In this document: positions 25,844 through 35,313 of the stretch, in pieces
How positions within the stretch are numbered: position 1 is the first letter of the stretch
Layout: each line of letters starts with the position of its first letter
Origin: Novosphingobium decolorationis
GTDB lineage: Bacteria; Pseudomonadota; Alphaproteobacteria; Sphingomonadales; Sphingomonadaceae
Direction: 5' to 3'
NCBI RefSeq assembly: GCF_018417475.1
Contig: NZ_CP054856.1
Span: forward strand, 372,001-436,000
Length of the DNA stretch: 64,000 nucleotides
The notes under the pieces: model-generated
The model's database searches: none
Seen by the model: the letters and a program-made list of their open reading frames with translations, nothing else
What the model was told of the DNA's origin: nothing
Translations under genes and position numbers: made by a program

Positions 25844-27529
25844 ATGATGCGCAACCTTCCCAGGTCCGCGAATCTGGCGCGGCCTCTGCCTGTCATGGCG
25901 CGAGGCCTGCCGGCTCTGTTCGCAGTAGGTGCACTGGCAGGCTGCGCAACGTCCGCGCCTTCGGCGACGGATGACGGCGTCGCGCTGGGCAGGGGGGCGC
26001 CGTCGGATCATACCGTCTCGGATTGCGCATCCCTGCGGGATCGCGCGCCTGGAGCGCAGGCCATCGCGCTGCCCTCGCGCGGAATTAAGATCGTGGAAGC
26101 GCGCCGCATCGAAGAGGGCACCCGGCCGTTCTGCGAAGTAACCGGCGCCGTCGTTTCGGTCCGAGATGGCGATCCGCCTGTGCGTTTCCGCGTCAATCTG
26201 CCCGAGGGCTGGAACGGCAAGGCCGTGCAGTTCGGCGGCGGCGGTTTCGATGGAACACTGGTCGGCGCGCAAGGGGCCATCGCCAACGGTCCCGAAGACG
26301 CGGCCCCGCTTGCTGCAGGCTATCTGACCTATGGAAGCGACGGGGGCCATACCGGGGCTTCGGGTTTCGACGGTAGTTTCGGCATGAACGAGACCGCGAT
26401 GCGCAACTACCTGGGCGAGAGCGTCAAGCGCGCGCGCGATGCGGCCCGCGCGGTTGCCGAGCTCTATTATGGCAAGGCACCAGCACGAACCTATTTCATC
26501 GGCGGCTCGAAGGGCGGGCACGAGGCCCTCGTCGCCGCGCAGCGGTACGGATCGGACTACGATGGGATCGTCGCCTATTACCCCGCGCAGTTGCTGACGC
26601 CTGTCTGGCAGCGGCTGTGGCAGGCGGCTTACGGCAGCCCCGGCCACGCGCTCGACAGCGCGCAGCAGGCCCTCCTCAAAGGTGCGGTGCTGCGCAGTTG
26701 CGACGGCCTTGACGGGCTCGAGGACGGCATCGTGGGGAATACGAAGGCGTGCGCCAAGGCGTTTGACGTGACCGGGTTGCTGTGCCCGGAAGGCGGGGCA
26801 GAGGGCGCGCCCTGCCTTTCGTCGGGCCAGATCGAGGCGCTGCGCGTGGCGGCAAACCCCGTTCACTTCGATTATGCCTTCGCCCAGGGGATCGCCCAAA
26901 TGGGGCCGTTCCCGGTTTTCGAGGGCGGCGATCTCGGCGGCTTCTACATGGACCAGAGCGGCAAGGACGGGACGAAGACGGCCTACTACGGCTTCAATTC
27001 CGGCGTCATCCGCTACTTCATTACCCGTGATCCCGCTGCCCGCGTGGAGGATTTCGACGAGGCCCGCTGGTCGCAACGGATCCAGGAGCTTTCCAGGATC
27101 TGGGATGCGAAGAACCCCGACATCGACGCCTTCCGGGGCCCAGATGGAAAGGATGCGAAGGGTACCCGAAAGGGCAAGCTGATGCTGGTGCAGGGCAGCA
27201 CCGACATGGCCGTGCCCCCCGCCGAGACCAGCGCCTATTTCCAGAGTCTCGAGGGCCGTTATGGCACCAGTCTGGACAACTTCGTGCGCTACTACCTCGT
27301 GCCGGGATTCGGTCATGGACATGGCTCGTTCACGCTCAAGTGGGATGCCCTGGGCGCGCTTGATCGTTGGGTCGAACAGGGCATCGCCCCACAGGACCCG
27401 ATCGGCACCGATGGCGCGTCCGAAACCAGCGGGCGCAGCCGCCCGCTGTGCCGCTATCCCGCCTACCCACGCTATCTCGGATCGGGCGATCCGCAAGCTG
27501 CGGCAAGTTTCGAATGCACGCTTCCCTGA
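25844..27529 (+). CDS. Tannase/feruloyl esterase family lipoprotein
   Basis: Serine esterase of the tannase/feruloyl-esterase family, 561 residues. The N-terminus carries a hydrophobic segment and the lipobox LAGC (Cys34), so it is probably a lipoprotein in the periplasm or outer membrane. The nucleophile elbow is GGSKGGHEAL. The late PGFGHGHGS segment supplies the catalytic His, and the lid domain contains paired Cys residues as in the family. It starts 5 bases after the aldehyde dehydrogenase stop, at tandem ATGs 25844/25847. It should cleave an ester taken up by the TonB receptors; family members act on gallate, ferulate, phthalate-type and MHET esters, so the substrate is open. Confidence 0.9.
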   Translation: MMRNLPRSANLARPLPVMARGLPALFAVGALAGCATSAPSATDDGVALGRGAPSDHTVSDCASLRDRAPGAQAIALPSRGIKIVEARRIEEGTRPFCEVTGAVVSVRDGDPPVRFRVNLPEGWNGKAVQFGGGGFDGTLVGAQGAIANGPEDAAPLAAGYLTYGSDGGHTGASGFDGSFGMNETAMRNYLGESVKRARDAARAVAELYYGKAPARTYFIGGSKGGHEALVAAQRYGSDYDGIVAYYPAQLLTPVWQRLWQAAYGSPGHALDSAQQALLKGAVLRSCDGLDGLEDGIVGNTKACAKAFDVTGLLCPEGGAEGAPCLSSGQIEALRVAANPVHFDYAFAQGIAQMGPFPVFEGGDLGGFYMDQSGKDGTKTAYYGFNSGVIRYFITRDPAARVEDFDEARWSQRIQELSRIWDAKNPDIDAFRGPDGKDAKGTRKGKLMLVQGSTDMAVPPAETSAYFQSLEGRYGTSLDNFVRYYLVPGFGHGHGSFTLKWDALGALDRWVEQGIAPQDPIGTDGASETSGRSRPLCRYPAYPRYLGSGDPQAAASFECTLP

Positions 27530-27619
27530 CCGGGATGCACGCGCAAAAGGGACCGGACACGGTTCCGCCGGGTGACCTGCAAGAAACGGGCTCCCGAACC
27601 AGATGGGAGAGTCAGGCCA

Positions 27620-29215
27620 ATGACGTCATTTGATATTGCGGATACCGTTCTACCCGAGATCTGGGCGAGTCACGCGCGCAATCGCCCGGCCTCCCCTGCG
27701 CTCGTATGCGCCGGGGAGGTGGTATCCTGGGGCGACTTCAACGCCCGGATGAACCGTCTCGCCAACGCCCTTCTTGCCAGCGGTGTGGGCAAGGGTGACC
27801 GGGTCGCGGTGCTGGCCTCCTCGTCCGTTGCGGCGTGCGTGGCGATGTTCGGTACCGTCAAGTCGGGCGCAGCTATGGTGCCGATTTCCTCGATGCTGGC
27901 GGCCGATCAGGTGGCAACGATCCTCAACGATTGCGGCGCCAGCCATGTCCTTTGCACCGCGGACTTACGCCATCTCGTCGATGCCGTCAGGCCACAGCTG
28001 ACGGCGGTAGTATCTGGCGGATTCGTGGGTCTCGACTTCGCTGAGCCCGAAGGGGCGCATGGAGGCTGGCGCGACTTTGCAGAGTTCAGCGCAGGTGTCG
28101 ACGAGGCCGAGCCGCCAGTTGTGCTGGGTGCCCATGACGTTTTTTCGATCATGTACAGTTCGGGCACCACCGGCGCGCCGAAAGGGGTGGTCCACCTGCA
28201 CGGCGCTCGCACCTATTTCGCGCTCTCCAACGGATTCGAGATGGGCTACGCGCCCGGCGCAAGGGGACTGGTGACGACCGCGCTCTATACCGCCGGGACC
28301 TGGCTCGTGGTCATGCCCACGCTGCTTGTCGGCGGTACGCTCCACATCCATGCCCGCTACGATGCGCAACGCTATGTAGACGCGCTTGAGGCCGAGGGAA
28401 TAACCCACACGTTCGCCGTGCCCAGCCAGTTGCGCGCCCTGCTTGACGAGGGACGTCTGGATGGGCGCGCATTCCCCGATCTGCGCGTGCTGCTCTCGGC
28501 GGGATCCCCGCTGCGACCTGAGGAAAAGAAGCGGCTGATCGGCCTCATCGGCCGCCGTTTCTATGAACTTTACGGCTTTACCGAAGGCGGATCGACATTG
28601 CTGCGCCCCGAGGATCAGGCGGCCAAGCCGACGTCGGTGGGCAAGCCGCTGATGGGGCAGGAACTGGTCATTCTCGACGAAGGGCGTATCTGCGGGCCAG
28701 GCGAACCGGGCGAGATTGCAACCCGCGGGCCGGGGCTCCTGCGCGAATACGCGGGGCGCGAAGACGCCACGCGTGCGGCGATCTGGCGCGATGCGGGCGG
28801 GCGCAGCTTCGTGCGTTCGGGCGATGTCGGGCAACTCGACGAAGAGGGCTTCCTCTATATCCTCGACCGGAAGAAGGACATGATCATCTCGGGCGGGCTG
28901 AACATCTATCCCGCGGATCTGGAGGGCGTGCTGTGCAGCCATCCGGCTGTCGCGGACGTTTGCGTGATCGGCATCGCCCACCCGAAATGGGACGAGACCC
29001 CGCTGGGGCTGGTCGTTCTCCATCCCGGCGCGGCTATTGAGGCCGAGGAACTGCGCATCTGGGCCAACGCGCGGCTCGGCAAGCACCAGCGCCTGTCCCA
29101 TCTCCTGTTGCGCACGGATCTGCCGCGCAACGCGCTGGGCAAGGTGCTCAAGCGCGAACTGCGCATCGAATACACTCAGTGGCGCGAGGCTGCCGTTCCC
29201 GGCGCCACCAGCTGA
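27620..29215 (+). CDS. Acyl-CoA synthetase (AMP-forming ligase)
   Basis: ATP-dependent ligase that activates a carboxylic acid to its CoA thioester, 531 residues. The P-loop YSSGTTGAPKG, YGFTEGG, the hinge DRKKDMIISGGLNIYP and the C-terminal Lys motif RNALGKVLKRELR are all present. It resembles the benzoate/cyclohexanecarboxylate/medium-chain ligase group. ATG 27620 follows GGGAGA. It is the committed step between aldehyde oxidation and beta-oxidation in this operon; a thiolase follows after 21 bases. Confidence 0.94.
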   Translation: MTSFDIADTVLPEIWASHARNRPASPALVCAGEVVSWGDFNARMNRLANALLASGVGKGDRVAVLASSSVAACVAMFGTVKSGAAMVPISSMLAADQVATILNDCGASHVLCTADLRHLVDAVRPQLTAVVSGGFVGLDFAEPEGAHGGWRDFAEFSAGVDEAEPPVVLGAHDVFSIMYSSGTTGAPKGVVHLHGARTYFALSNGFEMGYAPGARGLVTTALYTAGTWLVVMPTLLVGGTLHIHARYDAQRYVDALEAEGITHTFAVPSQLRALLDEGRLDGRAFPDLRVLLSAGSPLRPEEKKRLIGLIGRRFYELYGFTEGGSTLLRPEDQAAKPTSVGKPLMGQELVILDEGRICGPGEPGEIATRGPGLLREYAGREDATRAAIWRDAGGRSFVRSGDVGQLDEEGFLYILDRKKDMIISGGLNIYPADLEGVLCSHPAVADVCVIGIAHPKWDETPLGLVVLHPGAAIEAEELRIWANARLGKHQRLSHLLLRTDLPRNALGKVLKRELRIEYTQWREAAVPGATS

Positions 29216-29236
29216 CATTCAAGCGAGGAATTTTTC

Positions 29237-30445
29237 ATGGCAGAGGCCTTCATCTACGATCACCTGCGCACGCCGCGCGGCAAGGGCCGTCCGGGCGGCG
29301 GCCTGAACGAGATCACGCCGATCGAACTGGCGCGGCAGGTCCTCGCGGGGCTGAGCGCACGTAGCGATCTCGATACGGCGCTGGTCGAGGACGTGATCAT
29401 GGGCATCGTTACGCCGGTCGGTGAACAGGGCTGCGATATGCCCCGCATCGCCGCACTGCTCGCCGGGTACGACGAGCGGGTCACCGGAATCCAGGTCAAC
29501 CGTTTCTGCGCTTCCGCGCTGGAATCGGTGAACCTTGCCGCAGCCAAGGTCATCGCAGGCGACGGCATGGCGGTCGTGGCTGGCGGCGTCGAATCGATGA
29601 GCCGCGTGCCTATCTTCGGCGATGGCGGTGCCTGCTATAGCGATCCGAGCGCGAACTGGGGCAGTTGGTATATCCCCCAGGGCATCGGCGCGGACACCAT
29701 CGCGACGATGGAAGGGTTCAGCCGGGAGACGCTCGATACTTACGCGATCGAGAGCCAGACCCGCGCCGCGCATGCCTGGGAAAATGGCTGGTTCGATCGT
29801 TCGATCCTGCCCGTGCGCGATGTCCTAGGCGAGGTCGTGCTGGCGCGCGACGAACACGTCCGGGCGGGCACCACGCTTGCCGACCTTGGCAAGCTGGCTC
29901 CCGTCTTCGCCGGCATGGGCAAACGTGACGGGCTCGATGCGATCATGCTCCAGCGTTATCCCGAGATCGAGACCATCGCCCATCTCCACACGGCGGGCAA
30001 TTCGAGCGGCATCGTCGATGGCGCCGCGGCCGTCCTGGTGGGCAACGCCGATTTCGCCGCGGCCAGCGGCCTCAAGCCGCGCGCGCGCATCCGCGCCTTC
30101 GCGACCATCGGCACCGAACCTGCGATCATGCTGACCGGACCGGGGCCGGTCTCGCGCAAGGCGCTGGCCCGGGCCGGGATGGAGATTTCGGACATCGATC
30201 TGTTTGAGGTCAACGAGGCCTTCGCCAGCGTCGTGCTGCGCTACATGCGCGAAATGGGCATCGAACCCGACCGGGTCAATGTGGCCGGAGGAGCCATCGC
30301 CATGGGCCATCCGCTGGGCGCCACGGGCGCGATGATTCTGGGCACGGTCATCGACGAACTGGAGCGCCGCGATCTCAACACTGCTCTCGTCACGCTGTGC
30401 GCGGCGGCCGGAATGGCCATCGCCACGATCGTCGAGCGGGTCTGA
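29237..30445 (+). CDS. Acetyl-CoA acyltransferase (thiolase)
   Basis: Degradative thiolase, 402 residues, cleaving 3-ketoacyl-CoA with CoA. All catalytic elements are present: nucleophile Cys91 in [47 protein letters not shown] and the C-terminal [10 protein letters not shown]. The ATG has GAGG nine bases before it. It is followed 16 bases later by the FadJ-like gene, giving the classical FadA/FadB-type pair. Unlike the protein at 20871 it has the intact nucleophile, so it is the working thiolase of the island. Confidence 0.95.
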   Translation: MAEAFIYDHLRTPRGKGRPGGGLNEITPIELARQVLAGLSARSDLDTALVEDVIMGIVTPVGEQGCDMPRIAALLAGYDERVTGIQVNRFCASALESVNLAAAKVIAGDGMAVVAGGVESMSRVPIFGDGGACYSDPSANWGSWYIPQGIGADTIATMEGFSRETLDTYAIESQTRAAHAWENGWFDRSILPVRDVLGEVVLARDEHVRAGTTLADLGKLAPVFAGMGKRDGLDAIMLQRYPEIETIAHLHTAGNSSGIVDGAAAVLVGNADFAAASGLKPRARIRAFATIGTEPAIMLTGPGPVSRKALARAGMEISDIDLFEVNEAFASVVLRYMREMGIEPDRVNVAGGAIAMGHPLGATGAMILGTVIDELERRDLNTALVTLCAAAGMAIATIVERV

Positions 30446-30461
30446 AAGGAAAGCTGAAATC

Positions 30462-32633
30462 ATGACCACGATCCACACCTCTCTCGACGAGGCGGGCATC
30501 GCGCTCTGGCAGGTCGATGTTCCGGGCCACGCGTTCAACGTGCTGACGCCTGAGTTCTTCGAAGATCTAGACCGGGCCATCGACGACGTGGCTGCCAACC
30601 CGGCCGTGCGCGGCGTGATCCTCACCTCGGGCAAGGCCTCAGGTTTCATGGCGGGCGCCGATGTCGAGCAGATCCTCGACATGCAGGCCGGTGGGCTGAC
30701 ACCGGCACAAGGCGCCGCCTGGGCAATTGCCAACGGCAGCGTGCTGCGCAAGCTGGAGACCTGCGGCAAGCCGGTCGTCGCCGCGATCAACGGGCTGGCG
30801 CTCGGCGGTGGGCTCGAACTGGCGCTGGCCTGCCACCGGCGCGTCCTGCTGGCCCGCGCGGACATTGCGATCGGATTACCCGAAGTGACGCTGGGCCTTC
30901 TGCCCGGTGCCGGCGGCACCCAGCGCCTCGCCCGCATGCTCGGCATCGAGAAGGCGCTGCCTCTCCTTCTCGAGGGAAGGCGCCTCGATCCTGCGAAAGC
31001 CCATGCGACGGGGATCGTCGAAGACCTGGAGGACAGCGAGGAGGCGCTTCTCGCCCGCGCGCGCGAATGGCTCCTTGCTGGGCCGGCCGGAGTGCAGCCC
31101 TGGGACGTCAAGGGCTACCAGATCCCGGGAGGCGCGGGTCCTCTGGCGCCGCACGCCGCCCGCAGTTTCCAGGCCCGGGCCAGCCAGTTGCGGGCGCGCC
31201 AGGGGCGCTATCCCGCCCCAATCGCGATCCTCTCGGCGGTCTACGAGGGCACCCAGGTGGCGATGGACGTCGGGCTGAAGATCGAAGCCAAGTATTTCGG
31301 CACGCTGATCGGTGGGAAGGTTTCGGGCAACCTCGTGCGCGCCTTCCTGCGCCAGAACCGGGCCCGCAAGCGGGATCTGGCCGCGTCGGGGCACGAACCG
31401 CTGGAGGTTGGCCGTCTTGGCGTGATCGGCGCAGGCATGATGGGAGCTGGCATCGCCAACGTGGCGGCCGGCGCCGGGATCGACGTCGTGCTCCTCGACA
31501 CGAGCGCTGAAGCCGCCCAGCGCGCGCAGGACCACGCAGCCAGGCTGCGCGCGAAAGAGGTCGAGCGCGGACAGCGCAGCGAAGAATCTGCCCGCGAAAT
31601 CGTCGCACGGATTCGTCCGACCGCCGATCCGGCTGGTCTTTCGGGCACAGACCTCATCATCGAGGCGGTTTTCGAGGATCGGGACATCAAGGGCGCGGTT
31701 TACAAGGACGCGCTAGCCGGGCTCGCCCCGGGCGGCGTGCTGGCGTCCAATACGTCGACCCTTTCGATCGGCAGCCTTGCGCAAGGGTTGCCCGACCCCT
31801 ACCGCTTTATCGGCATGCACTTCTTTTCACCGGTCGAGCGCATGCCACTGGTGGAGATCATCGCCGGGCCCGAGACCTCTCCGGCGACGATGGCCGATGC
31901 TTTCGCGCTGGCGGGGCGCCTGCGCAAGACGCCGATCCTCGTTCATGACAGCCCTGGCTTTTATACGAGCCGCGTGTTCTGCACGTATATCGACGAGGCG
32001 ATGGCGATGCTGCGCGAAGGCGTGTCGCCCGCACTCATCGAGAACGCCGCGCGCGAGGCGGGCTTCCCCGCACCACCGCTGGCAGTGACCGACGAGGTTT
32101 CGCTCGACCTCCAGAAGCGGGTGATCGAACAGGCCCAGCGCGACGGCCTCGATGCGCGGTTCCTGCGGGCCCATGCCGAGCCGGTGGTCGAGGCAATGAA
32201 CGCAAGGGGACGTCTTGGCCGCAAGACGGGTGGCGGATTCTATACCTTTACCGACGAGGGTAAGCATCTGTGGGAAGGGCTCGCCGATCTGTTCCCGCTG
32301 GCCGAGAGCCAGCCTGCCGCAGACGATGTCGCCAAGCGCTTGCTCTACATTCAGGCGCTTGAGAGCGCTCGATGCCTGGCTGAAGGGGTGATTGACGACG
32401 AGGCGAGCGCAGACCTCGGCTCCGTGCTCGGGATCGGTTTTCCGGCCTGGACGGGCGGCGCGCTTTCGCTCATCTCGACCGTCGGGGTCGACGCCTTCGT
32501 GGCCGATTGCACCCGCTTTGCCGACCGGGCTGGCCCGCGCTTCCATCCCGATCCTGCGGCAATCGAAGCCGTCCGCACCGAAGCCGAACGGGTCCGTCAG
32601 GTCCGCCCTGTCCTGGCGGGGGAAGACGCATGA
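30462..32633 (+). CDS. Bifunctional enoyl-CoA hydratase / 3-hydroxyacyl-CoA dehydrogenase (FadJ/FadB-like)
   Basis: Two-step beta-oxidation enzyme, 723 residues. Residues 1 to about 200 are a crotonase domain (SGFMAGADVEQI, AAINGLALGGGLELALACH, GLPEVTLGLLPGAGGTQRL with both catalytic Glu). From about 318 comes the NAD-binding 3-hydroxyacyl-CoA dehydrogenase domain (GVIGAGMMGAGIAN), with ASNTSTLSIGSLA and FIGMHFFSPVERMPLVEII. C-terminal domains contain GRKTGGGFYTF. The length matches FadB/FadJ. GAAAGGAAAG precedes the ATG. Its stop overlaps the SDR start (ATGA). Confidence 0.96.
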   Translation: MTTIHTSLDEAGIALWQVDVPGHAFNVLTPEFFEDLDRAIDDVAANPAVRGVILTSGKASGFMAGADVEQILDMQAGGLTPAQGAAWAIANGSVLRKLETCGKPVVAAINGLALGGGLELALACHRRVLLARADIAIGLPEVTLGLLPGAGGTQRLARMLGIEKALPLLLEGRRLDPAKAHATGIVEDLEDSEEALLARAREWLLAGPAGVQPWDVKGYQIPGGAGPLAPHAARSFQARASQLRARQGRYPAPIAILSAVYEGTQVAMDVGLKIEAKYFGTLIGGKVSGNLVRAFLRQNRARKRDLAASGHEPLEVGRLGVIGAGMMGAGIANVAAGAGIDVVLLDTSAEAAQRAQDHAARLRAKEVERGQRSEESAREIVARIRPTADPAGLSGTDLIIEAVFEDRDIKGAVYKDALAGLAPGGVLASNTSTLSIGSLAQGLPDPYRFIGMHFFSPVERMPLVEIIAGPETSPATMADAFALAGRLRKTPILVHDSPGFYTSRVFCTYIDEAMAMLREGVSPALIENAAREAGFPAPPLAVTDEVSLDLQKRVIEQAQRDGLDARFLRAHAEPVVEAMNARGRLGRKTGGGFYTFTDEGKHLWEGLADLFPLAESQPAADDVAKRLLYIQALESARCLAEGVIDDEASADLGSVLGIGFPAWTGGALSLISTVGVDAFVADCTRFADRAGPRFHPDPAAIEAVRTEAERVRQVRPVLAGEDA

Positions 32634-33382
32634 GCGACATCCTCTCGCTGCAAGGCAAGCGCGCGCTGGTGACGGGAGCATCGTCCGGTTTGGGGCGTCA
32701 TTTCGCCGGGGTTCTGGCTCGAGCCGGGGCCGAGGTCGTCGTTGGTGCGCGCCGGACGGAGCCCCTTGATGCCCTGGTCGCCGAACTGAGAGGAGCGGGG
32801 CATGTGGCCTCGCGCGTTGTGCTCGATGTGTGCGACGAGAGTTCGGTCATGGCCGCGCTCGTAGGCTCGGACTTCGACATCGTCATCAATAACGCGGGCG
32901 TGACGATCACCTCGCCCGCGCTGGAGACTTCGCTCGACGACTGGAATCGGGTTCTCTCAACCGATCTCACCGGTGTCTTCCTTGTCGCCCGCTGCGCCGC
33001 GCAGGGGATGCGAGCCTCGGGACGCGGTGGGGCGATCGTCAACATCGCCTCGATCCTCGGCCACCGCGTGGCGGGCAGCTTGTCCGCCTACGCGACGGCC
33101 AAGGCCGGGGTGGTGCAGCTTACCCGCAGCCTCGCGCTCGAATGGGCGCGCCACGGCATTCGCGTAAACGCGCTTTGCCCGGGATATATCGAGACCGATC
33201 TCAATGCGGACTTCTTTGCCAGTGAGGCGGGCACCGCGCTGATCCGGCGCGTGCCGCAGCGCCGTCTGGGCAGAGCCGAAGAGTTGGACGGCCCACTGCT
33301 TCTGCTCGCATCGGACGCCGGTTCCTACCTGACCGGTGCGGATATCTGCGTCGACGGGGGACATCTGGTCTCCTCGCTCTGA
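32630..33382 (+). CDS. Short-chain dehydrogenase/reductase (SDR)
   Basis: Classical NAD(P)-dependent SDR of 250 residues. It has the cofactor motif TGASSGLGRH, NNAGV, the Ser in VNIASILGHR, the catalytic Tyr-Lys in SAYATAK and the C-terminal LTGADICVDGG. It is translationally coupled to the FadJ-like gene by a 4-base overlap and ends the operon that starts at 24408. It may oxidise a ring or side-chain hydroxyl that the bifunctional enzyme cannot use, such as a 3-hydroxyacyl-CoA with a bulky or 2-methyl group; this is inferred from context. Confidence 0.93.
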   Translation: MSDILSLQGKRALVTGASSGLGRHFAGVLARAGAEVVVGARRTEPLDALVAELRGAGHVASRVVLDVCDESSVMAALVGSDFDIVINNAGVTITSPALETSLDDWNRVLSTDLTGVFLVARCAAQGMRASGRGGAIVNIASILGHRVAGSLSAYATAKAGVVQLTRSLALEWARHGIRVNALCPGYIETDLNADFFASEAGTALIRRVPQRRLGRAEELDGPLLLLASDAGSYLTGADICVDGGHLVSSL

Positions 33383-33421
33383 TCAGGAGCCTTCTCAACA
33401 AAATTTCATCGGAATCGCCGT

Positions 33422-33442
33422 CCCCCTGCTTTGGGATGGGGG
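33422..33442. promoter_or_regulatory. Shared near-palindromic motif, copy d
   Basis: CCCCC-TGCTTTGGGAT-GGGGG. It lies 62 bases before the second esterase start and 39 bases past the SDR stop. Confidence 0.55.
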
Positions 33443-33504
33443 ATGGCCTCGAGAACCGGGCCAGACTTCAGCCAACAAAAAAGCAAGAACATCGGGGAGG
33501 GGCC

Positions 33505-35313
33505 ATGAGAGCCTGTTCATTGGTTCGCACGTGCGTCTGGCTGGCGTGCGCCGGAGCGCCGCTGGCGTACGGCACTCCGGGCCGTGTCGAGGTCGCCTGG
33601 GCGGGAGCCGGAGACGAGGGCGCCCGATGCTCAGCCCTTGCGCGGAACCTGCTGTCCCGCGAACTCGGCGTGCCTGTCGATTTTGAGGCACCGCGCATCG
33701 AGACCGGAGAATGGGAAGGGCAGGCGCTTCCCCGCCATTGCCGGATCGCAGGCCGGATCAATCCCCGTACCAGCCCTGTGGACGGGCGGGACTATGCGAT
33801 TGCCTTCGTCCTGCGCCTGCCGGTCGGGGGGGCTTGGAACGGCCGCTTCGTGCAACTGGGCGGTGGCGGTTCCAACGGAGCAACTCCCACAGCGCTCGAT
33901 CACGTCTTTGCCTCGGACACCACGCCGCTCCTTCGCGGCTTCGCGGTGATTGATACCGACGGTGGGCACAACGCGGCGAACGCCGATCCCGAAGCGGGGG
34001 GATCGGCCGCCTTCGGGCGCGATCCACAGGCCCGGCGCGATCACTTCTTCAACGCGTACGACATGGTCGCGCGCGTCGGGAAATCGCTGTCCGCGCAGTT
34101 CTATGGCGCGCCGATGCATAGCTATTTTGTCGGCTGTTCGGAAGGAGGGCGCGAGGCGCTCCTGATGGCGCAACGCTTCCCCGACCACTTCGATGGCGTC
34201 CTTGCCGGGGCTCCACAGTTCCTGCAGCCCATGCAGTCGTTGTCCTCGGTCCACGGCCTGCAAGCGCTGGCGAAGGAGGCTCGCGCCCGCGGGTTGCTCG
34301 ATCCCGACGGACAACCCGCCATCCACAAGGTCTTTTCGGATGGCGATCTCCTGCTGGCCGCGAACGCCATCGCGCGGGCCTGCGATGGCGCGGACGGCCT
34401 CGTCGATGGACTTGTCTCCAACTACCGGCAATGCAGTGAACATCGTGTCGTCGCCCAGCTTCGCACCGTGACCTGCCCAGGGGAAAAAGAGGCGAGCTGC
34501 CTTCTCCCTGGCCAAGTGACCGCCCTGCGCACCTTGCACGCGCCGGTACGCAACGCGTCGGGTGATCAGCTTTATCCGGGCTATCCCTGGGACACTGGAA
34601 TCACCGCGCGCCGCGCGGGCTTTCGGGCCTGGTGGCTGGGTGATTACGCGAAGCTAAAATCCGATTCGATCCGGTTGCACTTTTCCTCGAACATGCTGCG
34701 CATGGTCTGGCACGATCCGGCCCGGCCCTTCGCGTTGAAGCAGGGGGCCGCGATCGCGCTGGGCTATCCTTATGCCAGGAGCCCGGCCGATCCGGTCCGG
34801 GCCTGGCCGGCGCAGAGCGGCAATCCCGACGATGCCGCGGGCATCGCCATGATCAACGACACGCCGGACCTCGATGCCTTCCGTGCACACGCGGGCAAGT
34901 TGCTCCTGTGGGCCGGCGCGGCCGACGCCACCCACTCGCTCTATCAGACGCAGGGCTACGTTGACCGCCTGGGGAAGCGCTACGGAACGCAGCGCGGCAA
35001 CTTCGCGCGCTTCTTCGTTGCCCCCGGGGTCGGCCATTGCGGCGGAGGTCCCGGCCCCGAGAAAGCGGATCTGCTCGGCGCACTGGTGAAGTGGGTCGAA
35101 GAAGACAAGGCGCCGGAAGCGATCGTGGCGCGCGGGCATGTGCCTGGCGAGGAAGCCAACGAAGCCTCCCCCCTTGCTCCAGGTGCGAGAAACGGACTCG
35201 GCGGAACCTACACACGTCCGCTCTGCGCCTATCCCGCCCATGCGCACTATCGAGGCGGTCCGATTGACCAGGCTGCCAGCTTTTCCTGCACCCAAGCGGA
35301 GACGACCCTATGA
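33505..35313 (+). CDS. Tannase/feruloyl esterase family protein, secreted
   Basis: Second tannase-family serine esterase, 602 residues. A signal peptide (MRACSLVRTCVWLACAGAPL) puts it in the periplasm or outside; no lipobox is evident. The nucleophile elbow is VGCSEGGREALLMAQ, the acid is expected in LWAGAADATHSL, and the His in APGVGHCGGGPGP. Paired Cys residues CSA and HC fit the tannase disulfide next to the catalytic triad. GGGGAGGGG precedes the ATG at 33505. It is only distantly similar to the esterase at 25844, so the two may cut different ester bonds of one substrate. It overlaps the MFS gene by 4 bases. Confidence 0.9.
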   Translation: MRACSLVRTCVWLACAGAPLAYGTPGRVEVAWAGAGDEGARCSALARNLLSRELGVPVDFEAPRIETGEWEGQALPRHCRIAGRINPRTSPVDGRDYAIAFVLRLPVGGAWNGRFVQLGGGGSNGATPTALDHVFASDTTPLLRGFAVIDTDGGHNAANADPEAGGSAAFGRDPQARRDHFFNAYDMVARVGKSLSAQFYGAPMHSYFVGCSEGGREALLMAQRFPDHFDGVLAGAPQFLQPMQSLSSVHGLQALAKEARARGLLDPDGQPAIHKVFSDGDLLLAANAIARACDGADGLVDGLVSNYRQCSEHRVVAQLRTVTCPGEKEASCLLPGQVTALRTLHAPVRNASGDQLYPGYPWDTGITARRAGFRAWWLGDYAKLKSDSIRLHFSSNMLRMVWHDPARPFALKQGAAIALGYPYARSPADPVRAWPAQSGNPDDAAGIAMINDTPDLDAFRAHAGKLLLWAGAADATHSLYQTQGYVDRLGKRYGTQRGNFARFFVAPGVGHCGGGPGPEKADLLGALVKWVEEDKAPEAIVARGHVPGEEANEASPLAPGARNGLGGTYTRPLCAYPAHAHYRGGPIDQAASFSCTQAETTL